Shown: piece by piece, positions 36,084-44,519 of the stretch
Layout: each line of letters starts with the position of its first letter
Numbering within the stretch: position 1 is the stretch's first letter
Assembly (NCBI RefSeq): GCF_023715785.1
Contig: NZ_JAMBOX010000009.1
Span: 143,918-207,917 of the forward strand
Origin: Neobacillus niacini
Lineage (GTDB): Bacteria; Bacillota; Bacilli; Bacillales; Cytobacillaceae
Length of the DNA: 64,000 nt
Reading direction: 5' to 3'
Notes under the pieces: model-generated
Database searches by the model: none
Told to the model about the DNA's origin: nothing
The model's input: only the letters and a program-made list of their open reading frames with translations
Position numbers and translations under genes: made by a program

Positions 36084-36518
36084 ATGTCAAATGCGTATGA
36101 AGAATATATGAAACAAATCATTCAGCCGATGCGCGCTGAACTGACAAGAGCAGGCTTTGCAGAACTTACCACAGCAGAGGAAGTAGAGAAATTTATGGAA
36201 ACTGCAGATGGGACTACACTTGTTGTCGTCAATTCCGTTTGTGGCTGCGCTGCCGGTTTGGCCCGTCCCGCGGTGACACAGGCAGTTCAGAACAGCGGCA
36301 AGAAACCGGACTATTTGGTAACTGTCTTCGCCGGACAGGACAAGGAAGCGACCGCCAAAATGCGCGAATACTTTGAAGGAATCGAGCCATCATCGCCGTC
36401 GATGGCCCTTGTAAAAGATAAAAAGGTGGTTCACTTTATTCCGCGCCACGACATCGAAGGCATGCCGATGGAAACCGTCATGCAAAATGTGCTTGGTGCA
36501 ATCGAAAAATATTGCTGA
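36084..36518 (+). CDS. brxA: Bacilliredoxin BrxA (YphP)
   Basis: 144 residues, the same as B. subtilis BrxA. Active site Cys53-Gly-Cys55 in VNSVCGCAAGLARP. It removes bacillithiol from S-bacillithiolated proteins after oxidative stress in low-GC Gram-positives. ATG at 36084 lies nine bases after GGAGTG. A terminator follows directly. Confidence 0.95.
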   Translation: MSNAYEEYMKQIIQPMRAELTRAGFAELTTAEEVEKFMETADGTTLVVVNSVCGCAAGLARPAVTQAVQNSGKKPDYLVTVFAGQDKEATAKMREYFEGIEPSSPSMALVKDKKVVHFIPRHDIEGMPMETVMQNVLGAIEKYC

Positions 36519-36521
36519 CAG

Positions 36522-36549
36522 AAAGGACGATGATCAGTCGTCCTTTTTT
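36522..36549 (+). terminator. Terminator of brxA
   Basis: AAAGGACGA-TGATCAG-TCGTCCTTTTTT. Confidence 0.88.
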
Positions 36550-36573
36550 GGCAAATAGGAATGGATTGATACG

Positions 36574-37347
36574 ATGTTTGTGACAACCGGAGGACGCACC
36601 AATCAATACATGATTGATAAAGCAAAAGGAATAGCGGATGCCCTTGATGTCATGTATGTTCCTAGAAGAAAAAAATCAATTCATCTGCTGCAGCATGATT
36701 GCGACAGCGATTGTCTAGTAGTTGGAAAAGAGCGGCTGGAATTATATAAAAAAGGCGAGACAGAACCATTTTTCTTTCATCCCAACTCTGCCATGTTCCG
36801 CATAAAGCGGCTATTGCGAGGGGAACATGACCCTTTTGCACAAGCAGCGCAGCTGTCAAAAGGGAAAAAAATCCTCGACTGTACCCTTGGACTGGCCGGC
36901 GATGCCATTGTGGCCAGCTTTTTAACCGGGAAGAGTGGACAAGTTATAGGAATTGAAGGGCAAAAATATGTGGCTTATATTGTCCAAGAAGGCCTGTGCA
37001 CATGGGACCCTGGTTTTTCCGAAATGAAGGAGGCGAGGGAGCGGATTGAGGTTGTTCGCGCTCCGGCATTTCAATTTTTAAAAAGCCTGCCTGATGCCTC
37101 GTACGACTGCGTATACTTTGACCCGATGTTTGATGAAAATATTCGAGAATCTTTTGGAATCAGGGGCTTAACGAAATTTGCCATTAACGATGAATTTGAC
37201 GATGCGCTGATTATGGAGGCCTTAAGGGTCACGAAATCACGGGTTGTCTTAAAGGACCATTATAAAAGCGACCGTTTTGAAAAATTCGGATTTAAGGTAT
37301 CAGTCAGAAAAAATGCCAAATTTCATTTTGGTTTTATTGAAAAATAG
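36574..37347 (+). CDS. ypiP: SAM-dependent methyltransferase, RsmJ-like (YpiP-like)
   Basis: 257 residues. SAM-binding motif LDCTLGLAGDAIVASF near residue 105 and catalytic-type DPMFD near 190 match the RsmJ (16S rRNA m2G1516) methyltransferase family; Bacillus members are diverged and their target is not proven. ATG at 36574 has only a weak purine stretch (GGAATGG) upstream. Placed between brxA and ypjP, which is backbone order in Bacillus. Confidence 0.8.
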   Translation: MFVTTGGRTNQYMIDKAKGIADALDVMYVPRRKKSIHLLQHDCDSDCLVVGKERLELYKKGETEPFFFHPNSAMFRIKRLLRGEHDPFAQAAQLSKGKKILDCTLGLAGDAIVASFLTGKSGQVIGIEGQKYVAYIVQEGLCTWDPGFSEMKEARERIEVVRAPAFQFLKSLPDASYDCVYFDPMFDENIRESFGIRGLTKFAINDEFDDALIMEALRVTKSRVVLKDHYKSDRFEKFGFKVSVRKNAKFHFGFIEK

Positions 37348-37353
37348 CAGGAA

Positions 37354-37380
37354 AATTGGAAACTGTATTTTCCAATTTTA
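37354..37380 (+). terminator. Terminator after the methyltransferase gene
   Basis: AATTGGAAA-CTGTA-TTTTCCAATTTT, AT-rich 8-bp stem; moderate strength. A TATAAT follows at 37393-37398, probably the -10 for ypjP. Confidence 0.6.
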
Positions 37381-37452
37381 CAAAAAAAGGAGTATAATAC
37401 ATTTTGTATAGGCGTTAAAATATAAAGTCGGTCGAAGTGAGGTGAGCTGTGA

Positions 37453-38046
37453 GTGAAAAGTTGGGCGCGTAAGTCACTGTTTGTTTTAATTTCAGTTTTA
37501 ACGTTTGGACTGGTAACTCCTACCCAGCTCTTAAATGCTGTTAATGCCGAAGGGCCGGCTGAACGTGATGTCCTTGAAGTTCCATCGTCTGAGAACGGCT
37601 TCACGCAGGTCCATGAATACTTAGAAGAATCAGAGTTTGATAGAGAAGAGTTTGTAAGGGAAATGATCACTTCCGCAGAACTCCAATCCTATCAAAAGTT
37701 TGGCAGTAAAATAAAGCCGGTGATTGAAAACGAATTTAGGGATGTAATCTTGCCAAAAATAGAAATGGCGATTGCAGAAACTGCAGCCCTTTTCCCGGAG
37801 AATGACCTGAAAAATTTGGCCATAACAGAATTTCCCGGCGCTGGCGTTTCTGAGAAAATTTTTCATATAAAAAACCGATTAACAGGGAAAGATATTTTAC
37901 GATTCCATGTAAGACGCGACAATCCGCCACAAGCAGGATACTGGTTTAATTTCCATTATCATACCTATCATGATGAGTTTCAATCCCACCATGATCTCGG
38001 GTCAATTTATTGGGATAAAAATACTCCGCCAAACTGGATGAGTTGA
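37453..38046 (+). CDS. ypjP: YpjP-like exported protein
   Basis: 197 residues with an N-terminal signal-like helix (about 7-30, ending near NAVNAEG), then a soluble domain outside the cell containing EEFVREMITSAELQSYQKFG and a His/Asp-rich C-terminal part (FNFHYHTYHDEF, HHDLGSIYW) that could bind metal. The family is conserved in Bacillus next to thymidylate synthase; its role is unknown. GTG at 37453 lies after GTGAGGTGAGCTG. In this genome the Ter island separates it from thyA-dfrA. Confidence 0.82.
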   Translation: MKSWARKSLFVLISVLTFGLVTPTQLLNAVNAEGPAERDVLEVPSSENGFTQVHEYLEESEFDREEFVREMITSAELQSYQKFGSKIKPVIENEFRDVILPKIEMAIAETAALFPENDLKNLAITEFPGAGVSEKIFHIKNRLTGKDILRFHVRRDNPPQAGYWFNFHYHTYHDEFQSHHDLGSIYWDKNTPPNWMS

Positions 38047-38082
38047 TGCCAATAATCACCAAATAAAAAAATCTTTTATTTG

Positions 38083-38108
38083 TGAAACCTTTTTATGAAA
38101 AACTCGTA
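38083..38108 (+). promoter_or_regulatory. Sigma-W-type ECF promoter before terD (P1 of the Ter island)
   Basis: TGAAAC (38083-38088), exactly 16 bp, then CGTA (38105-38108), a full match to the sigma-W consensus TGAAAC-N16-CGTA. The -10 ends 32 bp before the terD start, with AGGAGG between. The homologous B. subtilis yceC operon is a known member of the sigma-W/M/B/X regulons. Confidence 0.8.
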
Positions 38109-38140
38109 AATAGACTATTACCAAATTAGGAGGAATGAAC

Positions 38141-38722
38141 ATGGCAATAAGTTTATCAAAAGGACAAAAAGTTGATTTAACAAAAACAAATCCAGGATTG
38201 ACTAAGGTAGTTGTCGGTCTTGGCTGGGACACAAATAAATATGACGGCGGTCATGACTTTGACCTAGATGCTTCAGTGTTCTTATTAGGCGAAAATGGAA
38301 AAGTTACAAGTGAAACAGATTTTGTTTTCTACAACAATCCTCAGGGTGGAAATGGCTCTGTCGTACATACTGGAGACAACCGTACTGGTGCCGGTGATGG
38401 AGATGACGAGCAAGTAAAGATTGACTTGTCAGCAGTTCCTGCCAATATCCAGCGCATCGCATTTACGATTACGATTCATGATGCGGCTAGCAGAAATCAG
38501 AATTTCGGACAGGTGTCTAACGCTTATGCCCGTATTTTCAATGATGCATCCGGGGAAGAACTGATTCGTTATGACTTAGGGGAAGATTTCTCCATTGAGA
38601 CAGCAATCGTTGTTGGAGAATTGTATCGTCATAATGGCGAATGGAAATTCAGTGCCATCGGCAGCGGCTACCAAGGCGGTTTGGCGGCACTCGCTACAGA
38701 CTTCGGTTTGCAGGTTGGATAA
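38141..38722 (+). CDS. terD: TerD-family stress protein (YceD/YceE-like) 1
   Basis: 193 residues, one TerD domain. Conserved N-terminus [25 protein letters not shown], calcium-binding acidic clusters DFDLDAS and GAGDGDDEQ, and the [13 protein letters not shown] segment. TerD proteins bind Ca2+ and act with TerC at the inner membrane in stress resistance to tellurite, phage and envelope damage. I chose ATG at 38141 since AGGAGGA lies seven bases before it; the ATG at 38135 is too close. First gene after the ECF promoter; a strong terminator after it suggests that much of the transcription stops here. Confidence 0.94.
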   Translation: MAISLSKGQKVDLTKTNPGLTKVVVGLGWDTNKYDGGHDFDLDASVFLLGENGKVTSETDFVFYNNPQGGNGSVVHTGDNRTGAGDGDDEQVKIDLSAVPANIQRIAFTITIHDAASRNQNFGQVSNAYARIFNDASGEELIRYDLGEDFSIETAIVVGELYRHNGEWKFSAIGSGYQGGLAALATDFGLQVG

Positions 38723-38738
38723 TAGTAGATAATTCAAG

Positions 38739-38765
38739 AGACCCAGCGCTCGCTGGGTCTTTTTA
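38739..38765 (+). terminator. Terminator between terD and terC
   Basis: AGACCCAGCG-CT-CGCTGGGTCTTTTT: perfect 10-bp stem with T-run. Confidence 0.9.
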
Positions 38766-38801
38766 CAAAAATTCGTGATACATCCAGGAGGAATTTTTTT
38801 A

Positions 38802-39584
38802 ATGTCGGTTTTACAGGGAATTATTGATACGTATGCACAATTTTTTAATTGGGAAATGTGGGGTGAGGTATTAACAGACCCGGTTTCTTGGGGACTTATT
38901 GGTACGCTTGTTATTCTTGAAGGGCTGCTTTCAGCCGACAACGCCTTGGTTCTGGCGGTTATGGTTAAGCATTTGCCGGAAAAACAGCGGAAAAAGGCAT
39001 TATTTTATGGATTATTAGGTGCATATATATTTCGTTTTATCGCGATTGGCGTCGGTGTTTTCCTCATTAAGCTTTGGTGGGTCAAGCTAATAGGAGCAGG
39101 GTATCTTGCTTGGCTGTCCATTAAGTACTTTATCGATAAACGTAACGAATCACAAGCGGAAGATGAGGAAGAACACGGAATCAATAAAGGTGGATTGCTT
39201 ATCAGGTTATTTGGTACCTTCTGGGGAACGGTTGCAGCGGTTGAGTTAATGGATATTGCTTTTTCCGTTGACAGCGTCCTGGCTGCCTTTGGTGTAAGTG
39301 AACAAGTCTGGGTACTATTATTAGGGGGAATGCTCGGTGTCTTAATGATGCGGGGAATTGCAGGTGTGTTTTTGAAGCTAATTGACCGTGTACCGGAGCT
39401 TGAAACAACTGCCTATATATTAATTCTCTTAATTGCTCTGAAAATGCTTCTTGCTATCCCTCAAATCGGAATTCATGTAGAGCATACTACCTTCTTTATC
39501 ATCTTATTAATTACCTTTGCGGTAACGTTTGTCGTTCACTTTATGAACAAAAAGAAGGAAGCCGGCAAAGGACAACAATCATAA
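38802..39584 (+). CDS. terC: TerC-family integral membrane protein (YceF-like)
   Basis: 260 residues with seven to nine membrane helices. TerC motifs LEGLLSADNALVLAVMV and AVELMDIAFSVDSVLAAF carry the conserved intramembrane Asp/Asn residues thought to bind metal. Recent work on Bacillus TerC homologues links them to Mn efflux and metalation of exported proteins. ATG at 38802 follows CCAGGAGGAAT. It is the membrane partner of TerD in this island. Confidence 0.93.
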   Translation: MSVLQGIIDTYAQFFNWEMWGEVLTDPVSWGLIGTLVILEGLLSADNALVLAVMVKHLPEKQRKKALFYGLLGAYIFRFIAIGVGVFLIKLWWVKLIGAGYLAWLSIKYFIDKRNESQAEDEEEHGINKGGLLIRLFGTFWGTVAAVELMDIAFSVDSVLAAFGVSEQVWVLLLGGMLGVLMMRGIAGVFLKLIDRVPELETTAYILILLIALKMLLAIPQIGIHVEHTTFFIILLITFAVTFVVHFMNKKKEAGKGQQS

Positions 39585-39594
39585 TCTAGCTAAA

Positions 39595-39630
39595 AAGGGG
39601 GCTGACGCGAGTTGTCTCCCTTATTTTTTA
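39595..39630 (+). terminator. Possible terminator or attenuator after terC
   Basis: AAAAAGGGGGC...GTCTCCCTTATTTTTT, an imperfect 8-12 bp stem with T-run; could lower transcription into the biosynthetic genes. Confidence 0.45.
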
Positions 39631-39651
39631 CCTGACTGAGGGGTTCGAAAA

Positions 39652-40848
39652 ATGAGGTTTTTTACATATTTTCATGAAGATGAGATTGAACAGTTTTTCT
39701 ATCAAAAACCGCAAGAGTTCACGAAATATACCGAACGGGAGCTTTTGGCTTTCGGTTTGGGCGCAACCCTCTATATGCCGGCAACCCGCCCGAATATCCA
39801 TCAAGAAATTCTGTCAAAGAAGCATGCCGGATTAACCTCACTTGTTATCGACCTTGAGGACGCTGTCGGTGACCATCAGGTGCCACATGCGGAAGGCTTG
39901 CTCGTTGATGAGCTGTTAAAATTGTTTGTCGAGCATGATAAGGGGTTTATTACAACGGCCGATTTGCCGCTGATGTTTATAAGAATTCGCAGCCTTGAGC
40001 AGTTTGCCAGATTGATAGACCGGATGGGAGAAGCATCCAAACTCCTCACCGGAGTGGTAATTCCCAAGTTTTCATCTGAAAGCGGCGCGGAAATTCTGAA
40101 ACAGGTGCAGCAAATACATACCGAACAGCATCCTTTCTATGCGATGCCGATACTTGAATCTCCCAAAATCATCCATAAGGAAACGAGAATGGAAGAATTG
40201 TTGGGCATCAAAAAAATAGCCGACTGCTCTAGGGATCATATCCTTAATATCCGCATAGGGGCCACCGATTTTAGCGGCTTGTATGGAATTCGCCGCAGTG
40301 CCGATACAACCGTTTACGATATTGCCGTTTTAAGAGACTGTATTTCTGATATTATCAATGTTTTTGGGAGACATGAAAGCCCCTATGTCGTATCGGGTCC
40401 GGTCTGGGAGTATTTTTCCGCCAAAGACAGGGTGTTAAAGCCGCAACTCAGGGCAACTCCATTTCGGGAACGCTATGGGGATGAAGGCATTAAATGGCGC
40501 AGAAAACTGATTGATGACCACCTCGATGGGTTAATCGAGGAAACGATGCTGGATATTGCTAATGGCATTACGGGAAAGACAATTATTCATCCTTCACATA
40601 TTAAAGTGGTTCAGGCCCTAAATGTTGTTTCCTATGAGGAATATATTGATGCCATCAATATCGTAAACGCAGCAACTGGGAATATCGGGGTCGTTAAAAG
40701 CGATTTTGCCAATAAAATGAACGAAATTAAGCCCCATTATTATTGGGCACAAAAAACGATTTTTAAATCAAAGCTTTTCGGGGTGTTACATGAAGAATTC
40801 ACAAACATTGACCTTATTAAAAAAGAAGTCTACGTTTCGTATTCTTGA
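39652..40848 (+). CDS. HpcH/HpaI (CitE-like) aldolase of the Ter biosynthetic module
   Basis: 398 residues. ATLYMPATRPNIHQEILSKK and LVIDLEDAVGDHQ (metal-binding Glu/Asp) belong to the HpcH/HpaI aldolase - citrate lyase beta fold, a TIM barrel that cleaves or forms C-C bonds with acetyl-CoA or pyruvate. The protein is longer than CitE and begins with a Ter-island specific segment. Ter clusters of bacteria commonly carry this enzyme with PRTases and a HAD phosphatase, predicted to make a nucleoside-like metabolite (comparative work by the Aravind group). The gene overlaps the next one by 59 bp, so tight co-expression is likely. ATG follows GAGGGGTTCG. Confidence 0.85.
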   Translation: MRFFTYFHEDEIEQFFYQKPQEFTKYTERELLAFGLGATLYMPATRPNIHQEILSKKHAGLTSLVIDLEDAVGDHQVPHAEGLLVDELLKLFVEHDKGFITTADLPLMFIRIRSLEQFARLIDRMGEASKLLTGVVIPKFSSESGAEILKQVQQIHTEQHPFYAMPILESPKIIHKETRMEELLGIKKIADCSRDHILNIRIGATDFSGLYGIRRSADTTVYDIAVLRDCISDIINVFGRHESPYVVSGPVWEYFSAKDRVLKPQLRATPFRERYGDEGIKWRRKLIDDHLDGLIEETMLDIANGITGKTIIHPSHIKVVQALNVVSYEEYIDAINIVNAATGNIGVVKSDFANKMNEIKPHYYWAQKTIFKSKLFGVLHEEFTNIDLIKKEVYVSYS

Positions 40849-42133
40849 CGCGATTGAGGCGGAGATGGAAGTTTTGGAGAATCCGTACGGGCTGCCAATG
40901 GAGGATTTATTTACAATGGCGGCGAGAATAAATAAAAAGCGCTCATTTTTGTTTGTCAGCAAAGTGCTTGGCAAACATCTGCCGATTCACCCTAATAAAG
41001 GACTCCTGACTGCAGCTTTGTTAGCCGCACGATATTTGGAGTCGGTAAAGGGGGGAGGAGCAACAGAAAGGGAAAGGCTGATCCATTCCTTTTTGCAGGA
41101 CGAGCCAGATCAGGTTGGCCCGTTTATTCCTGGGGTAATCAATCCGGTCGTGATTGGCTTTGCCGAAACGGCAACGGCTCTGGGCCACGCTTTTTTCGAT
41201 TGCTTTCATCAGGCGGACTTTTTCCATACCACCCGGGAGGAAATTGATTCCCATGCACCTGAGGTTACCTTTGAGGAAGAGCATTCACATGCCACCTCCC
41301 ATCGATGTTATATACCATTAGAAATGATTCAAAATGATCGGGAGATTATTTTGGTAGATGATGAAATGACAACGGGGAAAACGGCGCTTAATATCATCCA
41401 ATCGATTCATGCAAGCTTTCCTAGGACGGACTACACGGTTGTTTCCATTCTGGATTGGCGTTCCAATGCCAATCGCCAAGAATTTTCACGGCTTGAAGAA
41501 GAACTCGGAATCACGATACATACTGTCAGTTTATTAGCGGGAAATGTTCACATCAAGCAGCTAAAAGAAATCAAGGACCATTCCGAGACAAATGATACCA
41601 ATGAACAAGGGGAGCTGAATGTCGAAGCCATATCCCTATCACCCCTATTTCATACAACGTCTTTTATTTCGGAAAATCCATTGAATCAAGTGCCTTTTAT
41701 AAAAGAAACCGGAAGATTTGGTTTAAACAGCAGCGAAAATAAATCGCTCCATCAACAGGCATGGGAAGCAGCCAATCTATTAAAATCAAGAAGGTCCGGA
41801 GATAGAACCCTTTGTCTTGGGACTGGGGAGTTTATGTATCTGCCAATGAAAATTGCCGCTGCCATGGGGAGCGGGGTATTCTATCAATCAACGACGAGAA
41901 GTCCAATTTATGTTGAAAATCGAGAAGACTATGGAGCGCGCTACGGGATTAGCTTTCCGAATCCGGAAGACTTGCAAATATCCCATAATGTTTATAATAT
42001 CCCGCCAGGCTGCTATGATGAGATATTTTTGTTTTTTGAGAGAGAACCAGAGGCTGACGCTCTAGAGCTAATGTTAAATGAATTGAAAAAATTACAATTG
42101 AATTCGGTAAAGCTTGTCTTTTTTTCGAATTGA
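40790..42133 (+). CDS. Phosphoribosyltransferase fused to TRSP domain
   Basis: 447 residues. A type I PRTase fold is shown by the PRPP loop IILVDDEMTTGKTALNII (about 185-200). The C-terminal third carries GTGEFMYLPMKIAAAMG and FYQSTTRSPIYV, the TRSP motif region that gives the domain its name. Predicted to join a ribose-5-phosphate to a base-like precursor in the Ter metabolite pathway; product unknown. It starts inside the aldolase gene (ATG 40790, GGGGTG upstream) and is 13 bp from the StiP-like gene. Confidence 0.82.
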   Translation: MKNSQTLTLLKKKSTFRILDAIEAEMEVLENPYGLPMEDLFTMAARINKKRSFLFVSKVLGKHLPIHPNKGLLTAALLAARYLESVKGGGATERERLIHSFLQDEPDQVGPFIPGVINPVVIGFAETATALGHAFFDCFHQADFFHTTREEIDSHAPEVTFEEEHSHATSHRCYIPLEMIQNDREIILVDDEMTTGKTALNIIQSIHASFPRTDYTVVSILDWRSNANRQEFSRLEEELGITIHTVSLLAGNVHIKQLKEIKDHSETNDTNEQGELNVEAISLSPLFHTTSFISENPLNQVPFIKETGRFGLNSSENKSLHQQAWEAANLLKSRRSGDRTLCLGTGEFMYLPMKIAAAMGSGVFYQSTTRSPIYVENREDYGARYGISFPNPEDLQISHNVYNIPPGCYDEIFLFFEREPEADALELMLNELKKLQLNSVKLVFFSN

Positions 42134-42146
42134 AAGGTGAGAACAC

Positions 42147-43268
42147 ATGCGGCAAACAAGGAACAAACCTGCAAAAATCGGAACCTATCAAGAACAGGAT
42201 GTACTATTTCTGCTAAAGGATTTAAGCGAGGTCAATCTGGAGGATTCCGCCGCCAATCGAGAGCTCCAAATGCAATCCGGGGGCCATTACAGCGAGACGC
42301 TGCCAATTGAATATCAGCCTCCTGCAGAATACATTGATTTGTTTTGGAAAACCTTGCATCAATATAAACAAAAAGTGGCGGCATCGATCGGAGTTGTCGC
42401 TGAGCAAATTTATCATATAAAGGGGAAAGACACGGTTCTTGTGTCACTTGCCCGAGCTGGCACGCCGGTGGGCATTCTGATTAAGCGGTATTTAACGATG
42501 AAATATGGGGTTTCCCTGCCACATTATAGTATTTCTATTATTCGTGACAGGGGAATTGACGAAAATGCCATTCATTATATTAAAAGTGAGCACCCGGACG
42601 GAAACATCCAGTTTATTGACGGCTGGACAGGAAAAGGGGCCATTTCGCTGGAGTTAACCAAGGCGTGTCGAGATTATCAACGAAAACATGGGGGAAATCT
42701 GGATGATACTCTGGCAGTCATCGCCGACCCGGGCCGCTGCACAACCCTGTTTGGAACGAGAGAAGACTTTTTGATACCTAGTGCCTGCTTAAATTCAACT
42801 GTTTCGGGCCTTGTAAGCCGAACTGTTTTAAATAAGGCATATATAAATAGTGATGATTTCCACGGCGCCAAGTTTTACCGGCATCTGATTGATGAAGATG
42901 TCTCGAATGATTTTATCGACATCATTGCGAATGAATTTCCCTCCATCTTCAAAAAGGCAGAAGAAATTGCGTTGCAAAAAAATTACGAGCAGCTGACAGC
43001 TGGATTTACCGGAATGGAAGATGTGAAGCGAATTCAAGCTCGATTTGCAATTGATCATTCGAATTTCATTAAACCAGGTGTAGGCGAAACCACCCGGGTT
43101 TTGCTGAGAAGAGTTCCTTGGAAAATTTTAATGCGAGACTCGTCAAGTCCATATGTTCAGCACATTCTTATGCTTGCAAAAGAAAAAGGGGTAGAGGTAG
43201 TCGATTATCCGGACCTTACCTATCTTTGCTGCGGCATTATTAAATCAGTCAAGGGGAATCAGTCATGA
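42147..43268 (+). CDS. StiP-family PRTase-like protein with C-terminal PELOTA RNA-binding domain
   Basis: 373 residues. The N-terminal two-thirds resembles the StiP/PRTase_1 family (QSGGHYSETLPIEYQP; VSLARAGTPVGILIKRYL; SIIRDRGID; ADPGRCTT). The C-terminal 80 residues (TRVLLRRVPWKILMRDSS...VVDYPDLTYLCCG) look like a PELOTA/ribosomal L7Ae-type RNA-binding domain. StiP has also been named a cysteine protease; the PRTase-like reading comes from comparative genomics, and the activity is not settled. ATG at 42147 follows GAAAGGTGAG. The stop overlaps the HAD gene by four bases (ATGA). Confidence 0.82.
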   Translation: MRQTRNKPAKIGTYQEQDVLFLLKDLSEVNLEDSAANRELQMQSGGHYSETLPIEYQPPAEYIDLFWKTLHQYKQKVAASIGVVAEQIYHIKGKDTVLVSLARAGTPVGILIKRYLTMKYGVSLPHYSISIIRDRGIDENAIHYIKSEHPDGNIQFIDGWTGKGAISLELTKACRDYQRKHGGNLDDTLAVIADPGRCTTLFGTREDFLIPSACLNSTVSGLVSRTVLNKAYINSDDFHGAKFYRHLIDEDVSNDFIDIIANEFPSIFKKAEEIALQKNYEQLTAGFTGMEDVKRIQARFAIDHSNFIKPGVGETTRVLLRRVPWKILMRDSSSPYVQHILMLAKEKGVEVVDYPDLTYLCCGIIKSVKGNQS

Positions 43269-44065
43269 TATTTGCATCTGACCTTGACAGGACGATTGTC
43301 TATTCAGAACGGGCAATCCTTGAGTTAGGCGAAAATGAGACAATAAGACTTAAACCGGTGGAACAAAAAGATGGCCGCTGGGTGTCGTATATGCCAGAGG
43401 GTGCTTACAATGCATTACGAGAGGTAGCTCAAAGCGGTTTATTTATCCCTGTTACCACGAGGATCACTGAGCAGTTCAACCGGTTTGTTATATTTGAAGA
43501 TAGGGAATGTTTCCCCTACGCGATTACTGCCAATGGTGCCGTGATTTTATACAAGGGGGAACAACTGAATGATTGGACGGAGCTGATTGCCGAAAAAATG
43601 AAGCGGGAATCTGTCTCACAAGAAGAATTACTGTCGATTCTGGAAAGGAATGAAATCCAGATAACCGGCCAATTAAAGCAGGCCGGAGGGTATTTTTTCT
43701 ATTATATTTTGGAATCTCTGCCACTTGTTAATGACAGGACTTACCTTCAGGAATTAGTATTCCGTTCAGGCTGGAGAATGTCCCTGCAAGGCAGGAAGTT
43801 GTACTTTATCCCGAAAGCGGTCAGCAAGGGCATGGCACTTGAGTTTATTAGCAATCGCGAAGGCATGAAAATGATTGCTGGAGCGGGGGATTCTATTCTC
43901 GATTGGGACTTTTTGCAGCACTGCCAACATCGATTTGTCCCCAACCATGGCGAGCTTGCCAACCTATCGGAAGGTAAGGACTTTATCCTCACGAAAAGCA
44001 GCGGAGCAGCAGCCAGTGAAGAAATTCTAAAGCAATTTCTAAATCTAGTATGTCTAAAAAGCTAA
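43265..44065 (+). CDS. HAD-superfamily phosphatase (Cof-like) of the Ter module
   Basis: 266 residues. Motif I FASDLDRTIV (DxDxT nucleophile), a C2-type cap in the middle, motif III Lys in PKAVSKG and motif IV AGDSILDWDFL. It probably removes a phosphate from the metabolite made by the aldolase and the PRTases. Start ATGA overlaps the previous stop, so it ends a four-gene translationally coupled set (39652-44065). It converges on a small membrane-protein gene with which it overlaps by four bases. Confidence 0.87.
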   Translation: MIFASDLDRTIVYSERAILELGENETIRLKPVEQKDGRWVSYMPEGAYNALREVAQSGLFIPVTTRITEQFNRFVIFEDRECFPYAITANGAVILYKGEQLNDWTELIAEKMKRESVSQEELLSILERNEIQITGQLKQAGGYFFYYILESLPLVNDRTYLQELVFRSGWRMSLQGRKLYFIPKAVSKGMALEFISNREGMKMIAGAGDSILDWDFLQHCQHRFVPNHGELANLSEGKDFILTKSSGAAASEEILKQFLNLVCLKS

Positions 44066-44316
44066 TCCTTTCCGAAGAACCGACTGACCAGAAAATAATA
44101 AATGCATGAAAATAAGCTGAAACAGGCTGTAAGGAAAAGACAAGACAAGGCCAGTGATTTTAGGACAGGGGAAAGAAAAAGGGTAAAAATCAAACTGAAT
44201 ACAAATAAATCAAGATAAATAAACATCTCGGAAGCCATGACCTCCATTAATGTATCCAGTTCTTCCTGTATCGCATCGCTTCGGGGACGTTTATATAAAA
44301 AACGCAAATTGGTCAC
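44062..44316 (-). CDS. Small two-helix membrane protein inside the Ter island, 84 aa
   Basis: 84 residues read leftward: a charged N-terminus (about 28 residues) and two hydrophobic helices separated by a short turn (MFIYLDLFVFSLIFTLFL; SLALSCLFLTACFSLFSCIYYF), ending in a basic tail. GTG at 44316 has weak upstream purines. It is the only gene of the island on the minus strand and is convergent with the HAD gene. No family recognised. It could be a membrane anchor or a regulator of the island, or a chance ORF; amino-acid composition favours a real protein. Confidence 0.5.
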   Translation of the reverse strand: MTNLRFLYKRPRSDAIQEELDTLMEVMASEMFIYLDLFVFSLIFTLFLSPVLKSLALSCLFLTACFSLFSCIYYFLVSRFFGKD

Positions 44317-44390
44317 CTACTTTATTATCAGTACTCAATACTATGTAGGGACAAGAATAAAGGTGAAAATGGTGAAAATTCAGCTTAATG

Positions 44391-44416
44391 TGAAACATTT
44401 TTTTGCTGGACTCGTA
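44391..44416 (+). promoter_or_regulatory. Sigma-W-type ECF promoter before yceG (P2 of the Ter island)
   Basis: TGAAAC (44391-44396), exactly 16 bp, CGTA (44413-44416), followed by TAAAC. Full match to the sigma-W consensus. The transcript would start about 95 nt before the yceG start and cover yceG, telA and two terD genes. Confidence 0.8.
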
Positions 44417-44519
44417 TAAACAAATGAACCATTAAGCCAACTATGATATGATGATAAGGAACCTTACATAATCTGCTATCTTTGAATCCATGTTTTGCTT
44501 TAGTAGGGGGGATTATGAA

